Assembly: GCA_964006375.1 (NCBI GenBank)
Contig: OZ023267.1
Coordinates: 87,028,906-87,092,905, forward strand
Direction: 5' to 3'
From: Tillus elongatus
Taxonomy: Eukaryota; Arthropoda; Insecta; Coleoptera; Cleridae
DNA: 64,000 nt
The first letter of the stretch is position 1; each line of letters opens with the position of its first letter. A model generated the notes under the pieces. It had not been told where the DNA came from. It did not search any database and saw nothing but the letters and a program-made list of their open reading frames with translations. The translations under genes and the position numbers were made by a program. Below, piece after piece: positions 26,991 through 38,696 of this stretch.

Positions 26991-28847
26991 TTTGACCCTG
27001 AATTATTCGACTACTGTGAATATATTATTATTTGGCATCTCTTTGTTTTTAAACATTTAAGTTTTACCTTTTGGCATGTAGGTCAAATATAGCAACCAGA
27101 ATTTTGACCAGATATAAGTAAGGTAGAGCTTTGATATTTTTCACATGTGTATAGGTCCGGTGGCAATGAGTACATTGTGGTGAGATACACATATCGTACA
27201 AGTATTCTTGGTTAGTTTTGAAAGTAACACCTGCCGCTAGATCGTTTGAAAATTAATGCCAGTTACCCATTATGTACTCCTTTTCATAAATGTCTGAATA
27301 ATTATTTGAGCCTTAATCCCCATTAATGAAACTTATCTTAGAACATTTCTATAATCAGAGCTCCGAATGGTATTTATATAGTTAGGTTGTCCGTAACATA
27401 AGCACTTTGGGTTTCTCCAGGTACAACCGAGTAATGGACAATAAGCGTTATTCTGTCACTTTTGTAACATTTACCGTCGTCCAGACAATAGTTAATTGCA
27501 TATATAAATGCACCAAGAAAAATTTAATTCTGATCATAACGAATCATACGTTCGGAGAAACTCGAATCTCCACAATAGTATATCTGATATTGTTTTATAC
27601 ACAAAATAGCATACGCCACAAGATGACGGACTGTCTTTTAAAAATGAATAGAAAATATCATATCCCTATAAAAATAAATATCTCCGCCTATGGAATACCT
27701 ATAATAGCTCGGTTCAGTAGGGATGAGTCACTTATATATTGGAACCAGAGTATAATTAACTTAAAAGTACTAAGTCAGCTAAGAAAAACAACAACCAAAG
27801 GTTATATTTAGTTGTTTTTTGAACCAACAATAAAGACAATTTTTTTTTAACTTGAAACAAACTGAATTATTTTGGAGTACTCTGAGTAATCTGGTCTTCC
27901 TATACCATTATCTATACTTACAAGAACTATATCTATAAAAATAAAGTCATTATACATACCCTTTCGAAAGTTATCATGTCTCCATCACTTGATATACAGG
28001 CTGGTCATTTTAAAATAGCGAACTTTAACAAACATTGCTACAAACGTAATAAAATCGACATGATATTTCAGGTATGCTTCAAAACATCTTCAGTTTTGGT
28101 TGATTAACAACGACAGGAAAAACTGTTGACATAAAACCGGCTTCCGTTTCACAATAATCTGGTTAAAAAATAACAACCTTTTATTTGAGTTTCACAAAAC
28201 ATTCCGATTATATAAACAATTTGTTAAAAAAATTAAAAAAAAGAATTTAAGTAATTTTATCTGGCTGGTTATTTGATTATTTATTTTATTTACAACCAGA
28301 GTCATTATTACGTAGAGAAATGAAGTAATGAGCTCAAGTGTTCAGATTTGTGATACGTTCGTTATATACCTACACACTGGTTACGATTATGAATTTAGCA
28401 AAAAAATGACTATAAAACTAAAATATTGAAGTTTTCAAGACTACTTTAAAACACATTTAGAGAATATTGAGCCAAGTAATAATGGCTGTAAAAAATTAAT
28501 GGCCTAATGTAACTTGTGTAACTAATAGCAAAGCTATTTTTATTAAACAAAACACAAAGCTTCTTGTAGTACCTACTCTGATCTGGATGCTCTTCTTCTC
28601 ACCTTAATCTTGATGAGAGATTCCTGTAAACTTTCTGGCAGATACAGGTGCACCACGTAACGTAAAACGCCCCAGCCCATTTACATTTTTATTAGTTTTG
28701 AAAACATGTAAGCAGGTTACGCACCAAATCGCAGGTATTTGCAAAATCTTTGATATTAACATATAATTAACAAACATAATAATCGCGTTCTAAGTCTTAA
28801 AATAACATACAAAATATAACTAAGTTTAAACAGTTTTTCCCGTGTTA
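26991..28847. other. AT-rich intergenic DNA; one unsupported open frame
   Basis: From ATG 27434 a + frame runs to 27811 (125 codons, MDNKRYSVTFVTF...). It has no recognisable domain and no promoter or splice context I could support, so it is not called a gene. The rest shows nothing recognisable. The errantivirus target site is the TCGCG at 28848-28852. Confidence 0.35.
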
Positions 28848-28852
28848 TCGCG

Positions 28853-29079
28853 AGTTATATTATATTATAACGCAGTGTCATCACATTGTAAGGCACACGT
28901 GTTGTTTATTCCATCTAAGATTCTTAGTATTGTAAGATAACATTTATAGTAGAGGGAATTATTATGCATTAAAATAATTAGATTTTAGTTGAGTTTATAG
29001 CCAGCTTTTGTTGTGTAAACTCCTGCTTCAGATTAATAAAGTTTTTTTAAAAGAAGTTCTCTGAACTTTAGTACATTTG
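28853..29079 (+). repeat. 5' LTR of the errantivirus
   Basis: 227 bases starting AGTTATATTATATTATAAC and ending GTACATTTG just before the primer site. It contains AATAAA at 29035-29040, a likely polyadenylation signal. No TATA box of standard form was located with confidence; errantivirus promoters are often TATA-less. Confidence 0.95.
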
Positions 29080-29094
29080 TGGCGCAGTCGTTAG
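29080..29094 (+). promoter_or_regulatory. Primer binding site (tRNA-Ser type)
   Basis: TGGCGCAGTCGTTAG begins directly after the LTR. It closely resembles the tRNA-Ser primer site of gypsy/17.6-type errantiviruses and is identical to the site at 62950-62964 of the other element in this window. Confidence 0.85.
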
Positions 29095-29225
29095 TATTTT
29101 TGGAAACGGGCTTAGAACAAAAATCGTCGCGGTCCGGTCTGTTTTAACAGTTTATTTCAATAAAAAAGAACCTTTATAAGTTCGAGAACGTCCTATTAAC
29201 GGTTATCTGAAGCAGTTTCTTAGGG

Positions 29226-29436
29226 ATCCAGACAAAAATCGCTGGTTCCTTTAGAAAAATTATAATTAAGAAAATCTGGGAGTCCAGACAAAAATCGCTG
29301 GTTCCTTTAGAAGTAAATTTAAGAAGATCTGGGAGTCCGGACAAGCATCGCTGGTTCCTGTAGATCAAAATAGAATTAAGAAAACCTGGGATTCCGGACA
29401 AGCATAGCTGGTTCCTCAAGGCACTAAATGAAGCTT
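29226..29436 (+). repeat. Four tandem ~55-60-bp repeats in the errantivirus leader
   Basis: Four units share TCCAGACAAAAATCGCTGG or TCCGGACAAGCATCGCTGG followed by TTCCT and an A-rich spacer (ATTAAGAAAA) before the next CTGGGAG. Unit cores lie near 29228, 29283, 29336 and 29394. The array sits between the primer site and gag, the place where the gypsy element carries its insulator array. It does not match the known gypsy insulator protein site, so function is open. Confidence 0.85.
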
Positions 29437-29604
29437 TTAACAATATTAATGTAAGTAGTGTTTTCCTTTATATTCATTAAATCCTGTCTTATTCGTATAA
29501 TTGCAGTTTTCTGTTTTATTAAAATTTAAAGAAATATAATATAATAAAATAAATATTTGTAGCATAACACGTATTTAATATATTTATATAGTTAGGAAAA
29601 TTTT

Positions 29605-31014
29605 ATGTCTGAACTTGATATAGCAAGTTTAATTGAAAAGGTAAATAAATTAAGATTAAATATGCCTAACACACAAGGTGCTTCTGCTACATTTGTAAAT
29701 AACACAACAGACATGCAGTTATTAAGGTGTCATGCAGACAGTATTCCTGTTTTTGATGGTAATACTAGACAGTTAAATAGATTTTTACATTCTTGCGAAG
29801 CATTTTTAAGAAATTTTCAAAATACTCTAGAAGCCGATCATCCAATAAATAGTTGTCTGTTTAATATAATTTTGTCGAAGTTAAAAGGTAGAGCAGCAGA
29901 TCTCATTTATCCAAGACTAGAGCTTAATTCTTGGTTTGCAATCAAAGATGCGTTAACTTTAAGTTTCTCTGACCAAAGGAGTATAGATTGTCTGATACAA
30001 GATCTTATTTCAATAAAACCTTTAAAAAATGAATCACCTACTCAATTTGGCATGAGAATTCAAGATTCACGAAGTCTATTATTTTCTAAATTAAATATGT
30101 CTATAGATGACGAGAACGAAATCAGAATAAAAATTGAACATTATAATGATTTCGCTTTAAAAACATTTATCAGTGGTTTACCATATGAACTACAATTAGT
30201 GGTTAGATTAAGATATCCTAGTAGTTTAGAGAGAGCTATGTCTATTGTGATCGAAGAAGAAAACTTTAAGAATTTCTCTAGACAAAATGCTAGTGCTTTT
30301 TACAAACAGCAACAACCACATAAAAGTACTGCTTTTAATTCTGTACAGGCTAATGTAGGAACGCCTCAGCAGTTTAATAGATTTGCAAATTCGAATCACC
30401 CTATAGGTAGTTTTCTAGCGAATAATTTATATAACCCGGCAAAGCCATTTAATAGTTTCCCGTTTAGGCAAAATCCTCAAACACATTCTGGAAGTAATCA
30501 AGTAAGACAAAATTACCAGCCTAAGCCATTTAATGCATTTGAAAATAGATCGAATAATTTACGGCATAATTATACACCACAAAATTATCATCAACAAAAA
30601 TTCATTCCTAGAAATAACGCCAATTCAAACAGATACCCACAGCAGATGGATACGTCATCAAGTAACTCGAGAAATATTACGCAATTTGTACCGAGTTCAA
30701 GACCAACGTTCACTCATCAGGAACTATTTGCACAGCAAGTGGAAGATGAACCCAGTAACTTATCTCCATATGTGCATGAAAATGAAAACGATACCATGCA
30801 CCTACATAACGTTCCAGATGCTTACAGTAACACGTTTGTAGATAATTTAGGCCTAGAAAATAATGTAAATGAATACGCCGATATTAGTCATTATGATAAT
30901 TATGCAGAATATTCACAGAGAGATATTAATCATTTCTTTCAGGGCGAATTTCAAGACCCAGAGAATGAAAATATAAATTTTTCACAGGCCCAACCGACCA
31001 ACAGTGTAACATAA
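29605..31014 (+). CDS. gag: Errantivirus Gag
   Basis: An intact 469-residue frame from ATG 29605. Gag builds the capsid that packages the element RNA. The N-terminal half is predicted helical with the capsid-like block LSFSDQRSIDCLIQDL and later LRYPSSLERAMSIVIEEENF. The C-terminal half (from about residue 220) is rich in Gln, Asn, Phe and Pro and has no CCHC zinc knuckle, which agrees with errantivirus Gags. It ends in an acidic Asp/Glu/Asn-rich tail. Pol follows in the -1 frame with an overlap and a slippery heptamer at 30975-30981. The truncated gag at 63042-63776 is a diverged relative. Confidence 0.92.
   Translation: MSELDIASLIEKVNKLRLNMPNTQGASATFVNNTTDMQLLRCHADSIPVFDGNTRQLNRFLHSCEAFLRNFQNTLEADHPINSCLFNIILSKLKGRAADLIYPRLELNSWFAIKDALTLSFSDQRSIDCLIQDLISIKPLKNESPTQFGMRIQDSRSLLFSKLNMSIDDENEIRIKIEHYNDFALKTFISGLPYELQLVVRLRYPSSLERAMSIVIEEENFKNFSRQNASAFYKQQQPHKSTAFNSVQANVGTPQQFNRFANSNHPIGSFLANNLYNPAKPFNSFPFRQNPQTHSGSNQVRQNYQPKPFNAFENRSNNLRHNYTPQNYHQQKFIPRNNANSNRYPQQMDTSSSNSRNITQFVPSSRPTFTHQELFAQQVEDEPSNLSPYVHENENDTMHLHNVPDAYSNTFVDNLGLENNVNEYADISHYDNYAEYSQRDINHFFQGEFQDPENENINFSQAQPTNSVT
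30975..30981 (+). promoter_or_regulatory. Candidate -1 ribosomal frameshift site between gag and pol
   Basis: AAATTTT sits in the gag frame as A AAT TTT, the X XXY YYZ pattern for -1 slippage. The pol frame is open through this point and lies -1 relative to gag; no ATG for pol precedes the protease motif. A downstream RNA structure was not evaluated. Confidence 0.65.
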
Positions 31015-34000
31015 TACAACTTAATAATATAAGAACAGATCTACCCTATGTGTATATATCTTATTTAAATGCTTACTTTCTTTTGGATACAGGTAGTTCT
31101 AAAAGTCTTATAGATCCAATGTTAGCTCATAAGTATTATGGCAGATATATAAAAAAAGAAATGTTTAACATACAAACAGCTCACGCAATGACGTGTCATG
31201 ACGAAGTAGCTGTTATTCCAACCTTTAATTTATTTAATACTAAAGGTATGCACAAATTTTATATATTTAGATTCTCAGAAAAATTCGATGGTCTCATTGG
31301 TGCCGACATATTAAATAAATTAGGCGCAAACATTGATTTACAAAATTGTAAATTAACTACTAAAGACATCGAAATTCCAATAACATATGAAAGTTCATTA
31401 AATTTGGTTGAAAACAATAATCACTCCTACAAATTCCAAAACTTTAGTATAACGATCGAACCTAGAATGCAAAAGGTAGTTAGGATTCCTGTAAAGCAAA
31501 ATCAGGGACTCGGAATTCTAAATCACGAAATTTTTGGTGATGGCACAGAAATGCCATTAGCACTTGTAAACGTTAAAAATAATTTGGCTGTAACCACAAT
31601 CACAAACTCTAAAGGTAATCCTGTTAAGGTAACATTTCATGAACCATTAGACATAGAGCCGATTAATTGTCTTGACATGAATTTTTATGAAAAAATGGAA
31701 GTTGACGACATTATGTCTGAAGAACAAGATAATCTTTTAAAAAATAATTTAAAAAATATAAGATTAGATCACTGTAATATAGAAGAGAAAAATGCTATTA
31801 GAAAATTATGTTACGAGTTTAGGGACATATTTCATTGTGAACAAATACCATTAACATTTACTAATCAAATTAGACATAAGATAAATCTAAAAGATGATAC
31901 ACCTATATTTACTAAAACTTATCGATATCCAGAAATTCATAGAAATGAAGTTCGACAACAAATTTCAAAAATGTTAGATCAGGGAATTATTCAAAACTCG
32001 ACATCCCCTTGGTCAAGTCCCATTTGGATTGTACCAAAGAAACTCGATTCCTCTGGTAAAAGGAAGTGGCGAATCGTGATAGATTATCGCAAACTAAATG
32101 AGCGAACTATTGACGACAGATATCCTTTACCTAATATTACAGAAATTTTAGACAAATTGGGCAAAAGCCAATATTTTACAACCCTAGATCTAGCAAGCGG
32201 TTATTATCAAATAGAAATGCACCCAGATGACATTCCAAAAACCGCGTTTCAAACTGAGCAAGGTCATTATGAATTTAAGAGGATGCCGATGGGCTTGAAG
32301 AGTTCTCCTTCCACATTTCAACGCGTAGTCGATAATATACTGAGAGGTTTACAAAATGAGATATGTCTAGTATATTTAGACGATATCGTAATATTTAGCA
32401 CGTCTTTACAAGAACATCTCGATAGGTTAAGGAAAGTTTTTATACGGTTACGGGAGGCAAATTTTAAATTACAGCTAGATAAGTCTGAATTTCTTAGGAA
32501 AGAGGTTCAATATCTTGGACACATAGTCACCCCATCCGGAGTCAAGCCGAATCCTGACAAAATATCAGCAATAAAGAGTTTTCCCTTACCAAAAACCCGA
32601 AAAGACATTAAATCGTTCCTAGGTTTAGTAGGATATTATAGGCGATTTATAAAGGACTTTGCAAAAATAACAAAGCCAATGACGGTTTGCTTAAAGAAAA
32701 ACATGCAAATTAAACATACAGCAGAATTCATACAAGCTTTCGAACATTGTAAAAATTTACTTATCAATTCCCCTATACTTCAATATCCCGATTTTAATCA
32801 ACCTTTTGTGCTTACAACAGATGCAAGTAATTACGCTCTAGGCGCAGTTTTATCTCAAGGAAATATCCCTAATGACAAACCTGTAGCTTTTGCTAGTAGA
32901 ACCCTGAACGACAGTGAAACTAGATATTCTGTCATAGAAAAAGAACTGTTAGCCATTGTATGGGCATGTAAATATTTTCGACCGTATCTGTATGGTAGAA
33001 AGTTTAAAATTTATACCGATCATAGACCCCTTGTTTGGATCTTTAGTTTAAAAGAACCTAATAGTAAACTTTTACGGTGGCGTTTGAAGTTGGAAGAATT
33101 CGATTACGAAATAATATATAAAAAGGGTTCTCAAAATAAAAACGCAGACGCATTATCAAGAATAAATTTAAATCCAATTGAAACTGAGAGTCTAATAAAT
33201 AATCCTGGTGACATTAATCAAGATCTTTTAGAGTTTTTCCCAGAATTAGTAGAAAATACTTTTAACGAACCTCAACCCTCAACTTCTTATGCACATAGCG
33301 ATAACAATATTGAAGGGATGCTAGAAAGTTCACCAAAAATAATTATTCAAGGTGATGTTCAAATAAGACCACCTCATAATCAAAACGAAAGTAATACTAT
33401 TTCTACACCTCATTCAAGTAGCAATCAAACACTCAATAATGGTATTCCTATACTGGACGATATTGTCAATAATAAAAGAAATCAAATTTTAATAGCAAAA
33501 AATCCTCACAATTTACTTGACGTCAGTCAAACTAGGTTAGATAACTTAACCATAACAAACGTAAAAATTCCTAAATCCAACGCAAAATTAATAATAGAAT
33601 TTTTGAAAAAATATACTGGTTCTAATAAAACCTATCATTTGTATTTTTATGACCAAACAATGTATTCGGAATTTAATAAAGTGTACATGAAACATTTTCA
33701 ACACTAGTCTCAAGCTAGTTAAATGTACAAAATTAATTAGTACCGTTATTGACAAGGACGAAAGGACCTTAATAATAAAATACCAGCATGAAGGAAAATG
33801 TAACCATAGAGGTATAACGGAAACGTTAGAGTGACTAAAACGTAATTATTATTGGCCTTCAATAATTACAGATGTTACAAATTATATAAACAATTGTGAA
33901 ATTTGTCAAAGGACCAAATATAGTAGGAAAAAACCGTATGTCCCAATTATTTTAACGGAAACGGTAGGTAAGCCATTTGATTTATTACACGTTGATGTTT

Positions 34001-34800
34001 TCAAATTTGACGGTCAAGATTTTGTCACAATCTTAGATGCTTTTTCCAAATTAGGTCAAGCTTTTCCAATTCATGGCAAAACTGGCATAGAAGTATGTAA
34101 TGCATTAATTCATTACTTTTCATTTTATGGGTTACCCCAACGCATAACTATGGACAATGGTCCTGAACTAAAAAATCTGACAGTACAAGAGTTACTTAAA
34201 TCGCATAAAATAAAAGCACATTTTACCACACCGTTACATCATGAATCTAATGCACCGATAGAAAGATTCCACTCCACATTGATCGAACATTTGAGAATAT
34301 TACGGGAAAAATATAAAAACGAGAATGTAAAAACTTTAATGATGTATGCAGTAATAGCCTACAATAATACTATTCATTCCGCTACAAAATTTACACCATT
34401 AGAACTAACTCTAGGTCATACAGATTCCCGTGATCCTTCCGAATTAATTGATTCGAGTTTTTATGCAGATTATGTAATAAATCATAGGGACAAATTGAAA
34501 AAATTATATGAAAACATTTCGGAAATTTTGGAAGATGGTAAGAAAAAGGTAGTTGAAAAACGAAACAGGTTAGGTCCAGAACAATATCAATATAAATTAG
34601 GTCAAACCGTTTATAAGACAAATATTAAAAGAAATAAAAAATTAAATAAGTTTACAGGTCCCTTTGAAATCACAGAAATGTTAGAACACAATCGAGTAAA
34701 AATAAAAAATAAGTCCACCAATAAAGAGGAAATAATTCACTTAAAGGAACTAAAAATTCCTGTTGTTACAGAATCGTCTCCACAGCTGGAGCAGAACTAG
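30976..34800 (+). pseudogene. pol: Errantivirus Pol: protease, RT, RNase H, integrase (disrupted)
   Basis: Pol matures Gag, copies the RNA and inserts the DNA. In order: aspartic protease LLDTGSSKSLIDP (about 31080), RT with LDLASGYYQIEM and the active site YLDDIVIF (32373), RNase H TDASNYALGAVL (32817), integrase zinc site with His near 33787 and CX2C at 33895-33906, then the catalytic acids in VDVFKF (about 33990), MDNGPE (about 34150) and PIERFH (about 34260). The first frame stops at 33705-33707; the integrase continues in the +1 frame from about 33690, so a base was gained or lost nearby. A second lesion, TGA at 33832-33834, falls inside the zinc domain. Everything else is open, and all catalytic residues inspected are present. 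Confidence 0.93.
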
Positions 34801-36474
34801 CCGTATTCCATGACCTTTCAAATAATCCTGGCTTATTACCCCTAAAACTAGGTAACGCCCAAAACATAGTAGATTTATGGTCATTTGTGCAAGTATATGA
34901 CATTACACCCATTGTCAATCAATTTTATACAATACAACAAAAATTTAATAGATTAAGATTGCATTTTAAAAATTTTACAGAATATAAGAGAGAATTTCAC
35001 AACTCGTATAACATAGCTTTAGTTTTAGAAAATAAAATAACTTTGCAAATAAATCAAGTCAATCCAACTATAACTAAAAGACCAAAACGTGGTTTATTAA
35101 ATCCTTTGGGATCTTTTATTAAGATTTTCACCGGAAATCTCGATCAGGCAGATGCCGAAAGGTATGACAACGCAATTGGAATTTTATCGGAAAATCAAAG
35201 AAAATTAAAAACATTGGTAAATGAACAAATAACCCTGTTACAAAAGTCGATGGAAAGTTTTAAAAATATTACTTTAACTTTGCAGCATAATGAAATTGTA
35301 CTTGAGTCTCGGTTGCAACAAGTTGAACAGGTGATAAAAAGAATTAATTTACAGAGCATAGAAAATTTTAGTTATTTTCTTATTCAGATGACAATATCGC
35401 AAATTTCTACAATGTATCAGATTATCTATGATATATTAGAGAAAATACAGTTAGCAATAACATTTTCTAAAATAAGTACTCTTCATAATTCTATAGTAGA
35501 GCCGAATGAGCTGTTACAAGAAATTAAATTAGTCAGCAATTATTTGGATGCAAGTAAAAACAAATTACCTTTTGAGCCGGTATTAGAAAATATTCTGCCT
35601 TTGGAAAGGATAATTGAAATTAAAAGTTACAGTAAAGGTAATCAAATAATATTCATAATAGAAATTCCGATTTGTGAAATAGAAGGCTACAATTATTATC
35701 ATTTATATCCACTACCTACTCCAAACCTTAATTCATTTAGAGCCATTATACCCCACTCGAAATACCTGCTCCTTAATGAACACTATTACATATATACGGA
35801 AGAAAAGTGCCGAGAAATATCCAATGAAGAATTTATTTGTCACGAAACCAACTCAGCTGGTATTCAAGAATATCCGCCCTGTGAAGTCAAGATGCATGAA
35901 AAATGTAACCAATTGTCATCAAATTCCAGTAGAAGTAGTCAACGCCAAGGCCCAAAGCTTAGAGAAAAACCAATGGATGATATTAGCACCAATATCTACA
36001 GTAGCTGTCCGAAAATGTGGCAACGACCGAGACAACGTACCCCTCAAAGGAACATATGTTTTAGAAGTAAAACCACAGTGTGAAGTGCAAATTGAAGACA
36101 TTCACATTCAAAGTCATCAAAGACTTGAAACAAAATATAGGCACATTGAACTTCCCAATTTTAAAACTGATAGTGAAAGTGACGAAACCTATAATCCCCA
36201 ATATAAAGTAAACTTTCAATCTCTTAGGTTAAATTCCATTAAGTTAGATGAAATAAATAATATACAAAAAGCTCTTGTTGAACAGAAAGAAAAAATTAGT
36301 AATATATCAGATAATGTTCCAATACATTTTTATAAAGTTAGTTTTTGGACTATATTAATTTACATTGTTATTATATTTGTCATTTGCTGTATTATTTATA
36401 AATGTATTATTAAGAAGAGGAAATTAACCAAATCAAATAAGTCCGAGGATATCAATCAAGGTATAATAATTTAA
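34725..36474 (+). pseudogene. env: Errantivirus envelope protein (frameshifted)
   Basis: The Env frame opens at 34725, overlapping the pol end in another frame, with no in-frame ATG before the conserved region. That fits expression from a spliced RNA, with acceptor-like TGTTGTTACAG ending at 34771. Visible parts: a furin-type site RPKR with following GLLNPLGSF (about 35080), the TGNLDQADAERYDNAI block typical of errantivirus/baculovirus F-like Env, long heptad-rich helices, Cys-rich ectodomain end, and a membrane span near 36340-36405 (FWTILIYIVIIFVICC) with a short basic tail. The first frame runs to 36083 and the correct one continues in another frame to 36474; the shift is about 35885-35920. 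The coding potential is therefore broken in this copy. Confidence 0.85.
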
Positions 36475-36520
36475 GTTCAATTTTTATTACTTTCGCATTT
36501 TTTACCCAATGCTCCAATCT

Positions 36521-36531
36521 GACAAGGGAGG
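36521..36531 (+). promoter_or_regulatory. Polypurine tract of the errantivirus
   Basis: GACAAGGGAGG directly precedes the AGTTAT start of the 3' LTR, the expected plus-strand primer position. Confidence 0.85.
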
Positions 36532-36758
36532 AGTTATATTATATTATAACGCAGTGTCATCACATTGTAAGGCACACGTGTTGTTTATTCCATCTAAGAT
36601 TCTTAGTATTGTAAGATAACATTTATAGTAGAGGGAATTATTATGCATTAAAATAATTAGATTTTAGTTGAGTTTATAGCCAGCTTTTGTTGTGTAAACT
36701 CCTGCTTCAGATTAATAAAGTTTTTTTAAAAGAAGTTCTCTGAACTTAAGTACATTTG
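36532..36758 (+). repeat. 3' LTR of the errantivirus
   Basis: 227 bases, same as the 5' LTR except for one substitution seen near the end (CTTAAG here). Followed by TCGCG, the target duplication. Confidence 0.95.
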
Positions 36759-36763
36759 TCGCG

Positions 36764-38498
36764 TACCTTTACAGTAAGTTACTTTTAGCTTTCCGTTAAT
36801 AATGACCTTTCTAAAGATAATACTTATGCTTTCTTGTGCAAAGTGCTTCTATACCTAATCACTGACGTCATGGTGTAATCATCTTATCTCTTGAACATTT
36901 TGCTGCTATTTATAAGAAGAGAAACACCGCTTGATATAATGGGTTAGAGTTTACGCTTACTCTAATGGGCAATAGAGTTTACGCTTACTCTAATGGACGA
37001 TATATGTATTATCAACCCATTTATGGATTCGCCTTCATCAAATATTCCGTCTTACTTGATGATTTACAAATATTTATCTTAGAGGAAACTACAGCACCAC
37101 TAACTTTCACTTACACGTACAACGGCCACACCGCATTGAATATACTACTGCGAGCACAAAAAATCAACGTCGGGCATGGTCTGGTTGGATGGGCGACCAC
37201 CTTGGAACACCGTGTGCTGTTGAATGTCATCGGATGGCAAAACCGAGAGAAACAGTTGGACTCAGATTGAGTTAGAGTATTTCATTTCTTACTCACAAAA
37301 TAATAAATTACAGAAAAATAAATATTTAAGAAGTGAAGGAACATTTGAAGTATGTAAAGCAATGATGAGACTAACCAAAAAAATGAGAACTTCAGAAGTA
37401 AAAGTCGTGCAGTAAATGACACGCATACCTCCCAGAAATAAGCAAACAATTTTATTTAAGACATGTGCTCTGCAGAACGTAGTTGGCGGGTCAAAAATAA
37501 AAGAAAAAAGTGTAAAGAACATGTAAATAAAATGTATGTTAACAAGCAGACTCCAATTTGTATTAGCGAATAATCAAAAGGAAAGATCGCCAGGACAACT
37601 ACTTCCTTGCCTACTTAATGAGGTAGAAGAGAATCTGCTAATATTTCTGGTCGAAAAACAAACAACAAGAAAAGCTCGTTTTATACCCTTAAGTAATATT
37701 GCATAATAATTATTTTTTGATTATTAACACTAGCCACAATACTTGACAGCTTTTGGCCTATAATCGAGCTTGTTTTCATGATTAACGCTTGTTTGGACTA
37801 TTCAGAGGCGACCCGTTTCTCGTAACAGCAGAGGCGTTTTTTTTTTTGTATTTGACATTTCATACTCGTACTAATTTACTAATGACCAAAATTATACAGT
37901 ATGCAGTACCTACACAGATTTATGTTTCTGCTCATATTAACATGATTTTGTTAAACTCATCCAAAAATCAAACTATCAAAACTATTTTATATAATGTGAC
38001 TTTTTGGATTTCATTTTGCTTTTGCTTTTTTTCTCTTCGTTCTTCCATAGTTTATAGCTTAGTGTTAGATTTTTAATGCTTAGGTAAATCAAGATTCCAG
38101 GGCATTTATCGGAAATACTTTTGAAATTAGTTAACAGCAGTATATAAAGCATAGTAGGTATTATAATCGTAAAAAAATATGTTTTATTATCCACTCTGCT
38201 GATTTGTGTCAATCACCTATATTATAAAATGCCATTGTCGTACACACATCCATACTCACACACACACACACACACACGCGCGCGCGCACCACATACACGT
38301 TAAACCCTTTTATAAAATGAAGTTAAATATTGCGACAAATATTTATATTTAAAGAAAACGCTCTGTTAAATTTATTTCATCATACACTTCAATTTTAACC
38401 TACACCATTTAATCCCATAATTAAAACAAATGTGGAGTTCTAAATCTTCAAATTTTTTTTTCTGTTAAATTAAGTCATTACGCATTATCAAGACTAAC
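36764..38498. other. Intergenic DNA; one weak open frame
   Basis: No gene could be supported. A 101-codon + frame (36965-37270) begins in a short duplication (AGAGTTTACGCTTACTCTAATGG twice, at about 36947 and 36973) and has no domain I recognise. A (CA)n(CG)n tract lies at 38250-38288. The remainder shows nothing recognisable. Confidence 0.35.
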
Positions 38499-38555
38499 GG
38501 GCGCAGAAGATCCTGTTTATATAAAATATTTTATATAACAGGATATTCTGCGCCC
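38499..38555. repeat. 57-bp near-perfect hairpin
   Basis: GGGCGCAGAAGATCCTGTT at the left is matched by the complement ending AACAGGATATTCTGCGCCC at the right, with a fully A/T centre (AAAATATTTT). Arms are about 26 bases with one mismatch and one extra base. No known element was recognised. Confidence 0.9.
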
Positions 38556-38611
38556 TCGGGAGTAGAAGATACCGTTTAGTATACGCTTTTGTACGGGCGC
38601 CATACATCCCG

Positions 38612-38612
<1 letters not shown>

Positions 38613-38696
<84 letters not shown>
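38613..38696. repeat. (TA)n microsatellite
   Basis: AT tract of about 80 bases, interrupted once near its right end (TTTATATATAAAC). It marks the left edge of the satellite-like array. Confidence 0.93.

Larger units (their letters stand above)
28853..36758 (+). mobile_element. Errantivirus (Metaviridae, gypsy-like with env), full length
   Basis: A 7.9-kb LTR element flanked by TCGCG (28848-28852 and 36759-36763; 4 or 5 bases, since one base is ambiguous with the LTR end). The CGCG core fits the alternating pyrimidine-purine targets known for errantiviruses. Order: LTR, primer site, repeated leader, gag, pol, env, polypurine tract, LTR. The LTRs begin AGTTAT and are each 227 bases; one difference was seen (CTTTAG versus CTTAAG), so insertion was recent. 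Despite that, pol carries a frameshift and a stop and env a frameshift, so this copy cannot make its full protein set. Gag is intact. Confidence 0.95.

Noticed and set aside
27434..27811. 125-codon + frame
   Set aside because: Longer than most chance frames here, but no domain, no codon-use signal and no splice or promoter context; kept only as a note.
36965..37270. 101-codon + frame after the errantivirus
   Set aside because: Its start lies in a short duplication and the rest shows no domain; not enough to call a gene.
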